From Bacillus sp. ZZV12-4809 (GTDB lineage Bacteria; Bacillota; Bacilli; Bacillales; Cytobacillaceae): a stretch of 64,000 nt of DNA. The DNA lies in the NCBI RefSeq assembly GCF_009849585.1, contig NZ_VCRN01000001.1:124001-188000 (forward strand), given 5' to 3'. Numbering within the stretch: the stretch's first letter is position 1; each line of letters opens with the position of its first letter. This document shows, one piece after another, positions 60,528 to 64,000 of this stretch. Both the position numbers and the translations under genes were made by a program. The notes beneath the pieces are model-generated. The model was not told the DNA's origin, searched no databases, and worked only from the letters and a program-made list of their open reading frames with translations.

Positions 60528-60853
60528 CATTGATATTTGTTTACAATTTCCTGCAGCTTCAGGGCAAGCCCCATTTTCCCGTCTACTTTCAGGCTCCCTG
60601 TCATAAATGCCATGGTTGTGTTGAGTTCATCTTTTAATAGTTTTGAAAAGTTTTTGTCTGACAGTTTCAGTGTCACTTCAGGATCATGGGAAGCCCCCTC
60701 TTCTACTATAACTTTTCCTCCCTTTAATCTAATCTGGATTGGCCCGCTTTCCTCAAGGTCCACCTGAAATACCCGATCTTTCTCATCTTTAATATGTACG
60801 GGATCAGCGTTCATTTTATCTGCCAGCTGGTATAATTCGTCTTTGACTGCCAT
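60527..60853 (-). CDS. SCP2 sterol-binding domain protein (108 aa)
   Basis: A freestanding SCP2 fold: GPIQIRLKGGKVIVEEGASHDPEVTLKLSDKNFSKLLKDELNTTMAFMTGSLKVDGKMGLALKLQEIV. Binds a lipid or acyl-CoA in a hydrophobic pocket in characterised members; role in Bacillus unknown. GGAGGA precedes the ATG. Confidence 0.88.
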   Translation of the reverse strand: MAVKDELYQLADKMNADPVHIKDEKDRVFQVDLEESGPIQIRLKGGKVIVEEGASHDPEVTLKLSDKNFSKLLKDELNTTMAFMTGSLKVDGKMGLALKLQEIVNKYQ

Positions 60854-60937
60854 GGCATGTTCCTCCTTAATATATGGCTTTATGATTATAGTTCAACACA
60901 TGAACTTAAATTCCTTCCAAAAAATGAACTACTATTC

Positions 60938-60981
60938 ACTTTTTATCAAAAGAATAGCACCTTAATAAAAGGTGCTATCCC
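60938..60981 (-). terminator. terminator of the secreted gamma-glutamyltransferase gene
   Basis: Minus strand: ATAGCACC, TTTTATTAA, GGTGCTAT, TCTTTTGAT. Confidence 0.75.
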
Positions 60982-60988
60982 CACAAAA

Positions 60989-62764
60989 CTATTTCCTTTT
61001 CCCTTTCAAATCAACACCAATAGCAGCACCATTGCGGCTTGAATCTGCCACACCTTTGAAAATTCCTTTATCACGGTCGATCAAAATACTTTGGACATTT
61101 CCTATCGTGGTTGGACTAGAACCAAATTTATGTCCCATTCCGTTAAGTCTATTAATAATCTCTGAAGGAATGCCCTCTTCATAGCGGTAGGAATTCAGGT
61201 TATTTGTATAGATTCTCGGTTCTTCCACCGCTGCCTTTAGCTCCATATCATAATCAATGGCATAAAGGATCGTCTGCAGCACGGATGTAATGATCGTTGC
61301 GCCTCCCGGTGAGCCGACTGTCAGGACAGGCTCTCCATCTTCAAAGACGATCGTCGGGGTCATCGAGCTTAAAGGCCGCTTGTTTGGCTGGACTTCATTT
61401 GCCCCGCCCGGTACGGCATCAAAATCTGTCAGCTCATTATTCAGCATCAAGCCGTAGCCCGGAACCATGATTCCTGTTCCAAATACCTGTTCAATGGTTG
61501 TCGTATAAGACACAACATTTCCCCATCTGTCGGTTACGGAAAAATGGGTGGTCTCACCGTACTTGCGGTCATTCGGCTGTTCAACTTTATCATAATTGGC
61601 TTCACTGTCCTCATATTTCCAAGGATCTCCCGCTTCAGGGCTTGGATTTACTTTACTCAGACTGATCAGTTCCTGGCGCTCCTTAATATAATCAGGGTGA
61701 AGGAGCCCATTAACCGGGACATTGACAAACTCCGGATCCCCTGCATATACGGCGCGGTCTGCATAGGCAAGGTGCATCGTCTCAGCAAGCAGGTGATATT
61801 TCTCCCAGGACTTTACATCATATTGTGATAGATTAAAATCATCCAGCATCTTCAGCATCTGCAGTAAAAACACTCCTCCAGAGCTTGGAGGCGGCATGCT
61901 CGCAATTTCATATCCCTTATAGTCACCCCAAATAGGTTCATCTATGGTAACTTCATACTTTGCCAGATCTTCCGGTGTCATTGAACCTCCATACCCTTGA
62001 ACAACACCTGCAAGTGCTTCTGCAATTTTGCCATTATAAAAAGCATCTGTTCCTCCAGCACGGATCATCTTAAAGGTTTTTGCAAGATCCTTCTGTACTA
62101 GACGGTCCCCTTCCTGAAGTGGTTTGCCCTTAGGCAAAAAGACTTTGCCTGCAGCCGTTCTGCCTAGCTTGTCCTGATTATCGGCAATCGCATCGGCTAA
62201 AACAGAATCAATCGGAAACCCTTTATCTGCCAGCTTAATGGCAGGACCGATCAGCTGCTGCATAGGGCGTGTTCCCCATTTTTCAAGAGCCGTTTCCAAG
62301 CCTTTCAATGTACCGGGCACACCCACAGCTGTCCCTCCAGTTGAACGCTCCGCAAATGGAATCGGCTTCCCGTTTTCATCCAGGAACATATCCGGCGTAG
62401 CACCGGCAGGAGCGCGCTCACGACTGTTAATGATGGAGGTTTCTTTCGTTTTGCCATCATAGACCATCATGAATCCTCCGCCGCCGATTCCGGACATCAT
62501 TGGTTCGACCACATTAAGGGCGAACTGGACTGCAACAGCAGCATCAATGGCATTTCCGCCCTTTTTCAAGACATCAGCCCCAATTTTAGATGCCAGCGGA
62601 TGGGCTGAAGCCACCATTCCATCCCTGCCGACATCAACCTGGCTATACCCTCCATAGCCATCTTCAGGCTTCGGCTTTTTCGCTTGCCCGGTTAAAGGCA
62701 TTGTTCCTGCAACCAGTAAAATACTCAGAAGCATGAGAATACCAGTTTTCAAAACTCTTCTCAT
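60989..62764 (-). CDS. ggt: secreted gamma-glutamyltransferase Ggt
   Basis: Complete 591-residue precursor: signal peptide (MRRVLKTGILMLLSILLVAGTMPLTGQA), large subunit with GGNAIDAAVAVQFALNVVEPMMSGIGGGGF, and the autoprocessing site before Thr405 (GE-TTHFSVTDRWGNVVSYT), which becomes the small-subunit nucleophile. PLSSMTPTIV and GSPGGATI line the active site. It degrades extracellular glutathione or polyglutamate. A second, signal-less copy lies at the left edge of the window. Confidence 0.95.
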   Translation of the reverse strand: MRRVLKTGILMLLSILLVAGTMPLTGQAKKPKPEDGYGGYSQVDVGRDGMVASAHPLASKIGADVLKKGGNAIDAAVAVQFALNVVEPMMSGIGGGGFMMVYDGKTKETSIINSRERAPAGATPDMFLDENGKPIPFAERSTGGTAVGVPGTLKGLETALEKWGTRPMQQLIGPAIKLADKGFPIDSVLADAIADNQDKLGRTAAGKVFLPKGKPLQEGDRLVQKDLAKTFKMIRAGGTDAFYNGKIAEALAGVVQGYGGSMTPEDLAKYEVTIDEPIWGDYKGYEIASMPPPSSGGVFLLQMLKMLDDFNLSQYDVKSWEKYHLLAETMHLAYADRAVYAGDPEFVNVPVNGLLHPDYIKERQELISLSKVNPSPEAGDPWKYEDSEANYDKVEQPNDRKYGETTHFSVTDRWGNVVSYTTTIEQVFGTGIMVPGYGLMLNNELTDFDAVPGGANEVQPNKRPLSSMTPTIVFEDGEPVLTVGSPGGATIITSVLQTILYAIDYDMELKAAVEEPRIYTNNLNSYRYEEGIPSEIINRLNGMGHKFGSSPTTIGNVQSILIDRDKGIFKGVADSSRNGAAIGVDLKGKRK

Positions 62765-62986
62765 AATCTACCTCCTTCAGTTAGGTTTTACACTTCTAAC
62801 TTAAGAGGAAGGAAAAGGATAATCAAGGAATTAGAGTTAATATTCTGAAAGTTAAATCTATTTTACTAGACAAAGGCATGTAGAAAGGTTCAATTATTTT
62901 TTCCAAATGGGAAAAAATGAGGAGGAAGTTTTTAACAGAGGAAGAACAGTGTTATGTGCTCTCCCCCATCAAAAATGCTTTGTTAA

Positions 62987-63499
62987 TCACCAGGGCAGAT
63001 TTGTACCATATGTCTTTGCCCTGGCTTCACTGTCCTTCCTGCGTTTTTTGCGGAATTCCGCCCGTTCTTTTGCCGTTTCATAAAGACTCTTTTCTTCTTC
63101 TGTTTCAGGCACGACGGCCGGCACAGGAGCCGGCTTTCCATTCTCGTCAACCGCAACCATTGTCAAAAAGGACATTGCACACACATTTCGATCACCTGTC
63201 AGAAGGTCTTCTGCGATTACTTTTACGAAAACCTCCATTGATGTCCGGCCTGTATAGGTCACAAATGCCTCCAGACAGACTGAATTGCCTTCATATACCG
63301 GATGAAGAAAGTCAACAGAGTCTGTTGATGCGGTTACCACATTTCTCCTTCCATGCCTCATCGCTGCAATAGCTGCCACATCATCAATATAAGCCATCAG
63401 CTTGCCGCCAAATAACGTTCCATATGTATTCGTGTCTGGCGGAAGCACGATGCTCGTTTTTACGGTAAAAGATTCTCTGCATGTTTTGGTTTCATTCAT
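62987..63499 (-). CDS. hot-dog-fold acyl-CoA thioesterase (YkhA type)
   Basis: A 170-residue acyl-CoA hydrolase: VLPPDTNTYGTLFGGKLMAYIDDVAAIAAMRHG (about 17-49) is the hot-dog helix region with the conserved N/D-x-x-G-x-x-F-G-G pattern, followed by TASTDSVDFLHPV. Hydrolyses short or medium acyl-CoA. Start by TAGGAGGG; the longer frame upstream has no site. Confidence 0.92.
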   Translation of the reverse strand: MNETKTCRESFTVKTSIVLPPDTNTYGTLFGGKLMAYIDDVAAIAAMRHGRRNVVTASTDSVDFLHPVYEGNSVCLEAFVTYTGRTSMEVFVKVIAEDLLTGDRNVCAMSFLTMVAVDENGKPAPVPAVVPETEEEKSLYETAKERAEFRKKRRKDSEARAKTYGTNLPW

Positions 63500-63609
63500 G
63501 TTGTTCCCTCCTATTTTACTAAAGCATATCAAATACTGATGCCTAATAAAAATTTTTTGGTTAAATATTAATTTGCTATTGCCAAAATTCCCCACTATGT
63601 CATATAATC

Positions 63610-63630
63610 TTATTGACCAGTGTTCAATAA
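63610..63630. promoter_or_regulatory. operator-like palindrome before the TetR gene
   Basis: TTATTGA-CCAGTGT-TCAATAA, perfect 7-bp arms, 14 bases before the TetR ATG and shared by the divergent thioesterase promoter region. Confidence 0.6.
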
Positions 63631-63644
63631 CGAAAGGTGATTCC

Positions 63645-64000
63645 ATGAGTCCAAGAAAAGCAGCCCATGAGGAACTTACAAAAGAAGCCATTATTTCTGT
63701 AGCACGTGATCTGTTTATTAAGGAAGGATATGCCGCAGCATCCATGAGGAAAATAGCGGATACACTTCAATGCAGCCATGGTGCCATCTATTATCATTTC
63801 AAAAATAAAGCTCAATTATTTTATGAAATGGTTGAAGCCGATTTTCAAAAGCTCAGCCAAGTCCTGGACAGTGTGCTGAGAGACTCAGCAGATACTAATG
63901 AACAGAAGCTTTTCAGCATTTTTTACCGCTATATCGAGTTTGGCCTGACCAATCAAAAACATTATGAGCTGATGTTTTTAATACGTGATGATGATGTGAA
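63645..64000 (+). CDS. TetR-family regulator, partial (runs off window)
   Basis: 118 codons visible: N-terminal helix-turn-helix AIISVARDLFIKEGYAAASMRKIADTLQCSHGAIYYHFKNKAQLFYEM (about 14-61), then the start of the ligand domain. GAAAGGTGATT precedes the ATG. Divergent from the thioesterase, which it may control through the palindrome at 63610-63630. Confidence 0.9.
   Translation, partial: MSPRKAAHEELTKEAIISVARDLFIKEGYAAASMRKIADTLQCSHGAIYYHFKNKAQLFYEMVEADFQKLSQVLDSVLRDSADTNEQKLFSIFYRYIEFGLTNQKHYELMFLIRDDDV

Noticed and set aside
62917-63372. 151-codon plus-strand frame
   Set aside because: Antisense to the thioesterase; translation has no family features.

Overview
The window reads as chromosome of a spore-forming, motile, low-to-moderate GC Bacillaceae, close to the Cytobacillus/Mesobacillus part of the family (inference). 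Reasons: the left 15 kb follows the order of the Bacillus subtilis yfk region (yfkAB, yfkD, chaA/yfkE, yfkF, yfkH, yfkK, yfkM, treR); ribosome binding sites are strong AGGAGG types; sigma-B-type promoters are present; and the SinR/SinI, TapA-SipW-TasA, stressosome RsbR and MotAB families occur. No rRNA, tRNA, CRISPR, phage or insertion-sequence transposase was seen. Both window ends cut genes: a gamma-glutamyltransferase on the left and a TetR regulator on the right.

Layout. 1-17 kb: gamma-glutamyltransferase (partial), the yfk-like block with general-stress genes behind sigma-B-type promoters, a P1B-4 metal-efflux ATPase, an orphan trehalose repressor, and an overlapping methyltransferase/flavin hydroxylase pair. 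17-24 kb: tRNA 2-selenouridine synthase, then a biofilm-matrix region. It holds SinR, a very short SinI antirepressor gene downstream of a class I cyclic-di-GMP riboswitch, the tapA-sipW-tasA operon extended by an LPXTG-anchored matrix-like protein, and a divergent SinR paralogue plus class D sortase unit. The divergent promoter region is full of SinR-type GTTCTTT boxes. 24-37 kb: pseudouridine catabolism, an amino-acid symporter, a MarR/MFS pair, the flagellar stator, STAS-domain stress proteins, a peroxiredoxin and histidine ammonia-lyase. 37-48 kb: topoisomerase III, fatty-acid and pantothenate transporters, an aminopeptidase, QueF under a preQ1 riboswitch, MscL, a BI-1 protein and a second thiol/selenol redox protein. 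48-64 kb: a stress-promoter-driven structured RNA, a dehydrogenase with its own TatA/TatC, TldD/TldE, cardiolipin synthase, acetyltransferases, a second gamma-glutamyltransferase and a thioesterase.

Main result. Two genes conventional calling would split at an in-frame UGA are best read as selenoproteins: a peroxiredoxin (33144-33731, minus) with UGA at the peroxidatic position, and an AhpC/TSA-like protein (47277-47831, plus) with a UGA-Pro-Val-Cys redox motif. Each UGA is followed at a suitable distance by a small GC-rich hairpin whose loop contains GU, as expected of a bacterial SECIS. With MnmH in the same window this points to a selenium-using Bacillaceae; SelA, SelB, SelD and tRNA-Sec must lie elsewhere.

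Second result. A cyclic-di-GMP riboswitch in front of sinI, SinR boxes at the tapA promoter and the sinR promoter, and a sortase/LPXTG pair together suggest a second-messenger-controlled, wall-anchored version of the TasA matrix system. Third, the 48.64-48.91 kb RNA has a sigma-B-like promoter, two long-range helices, a possible 35-codon ORF and a terminator, and is unrecognised.
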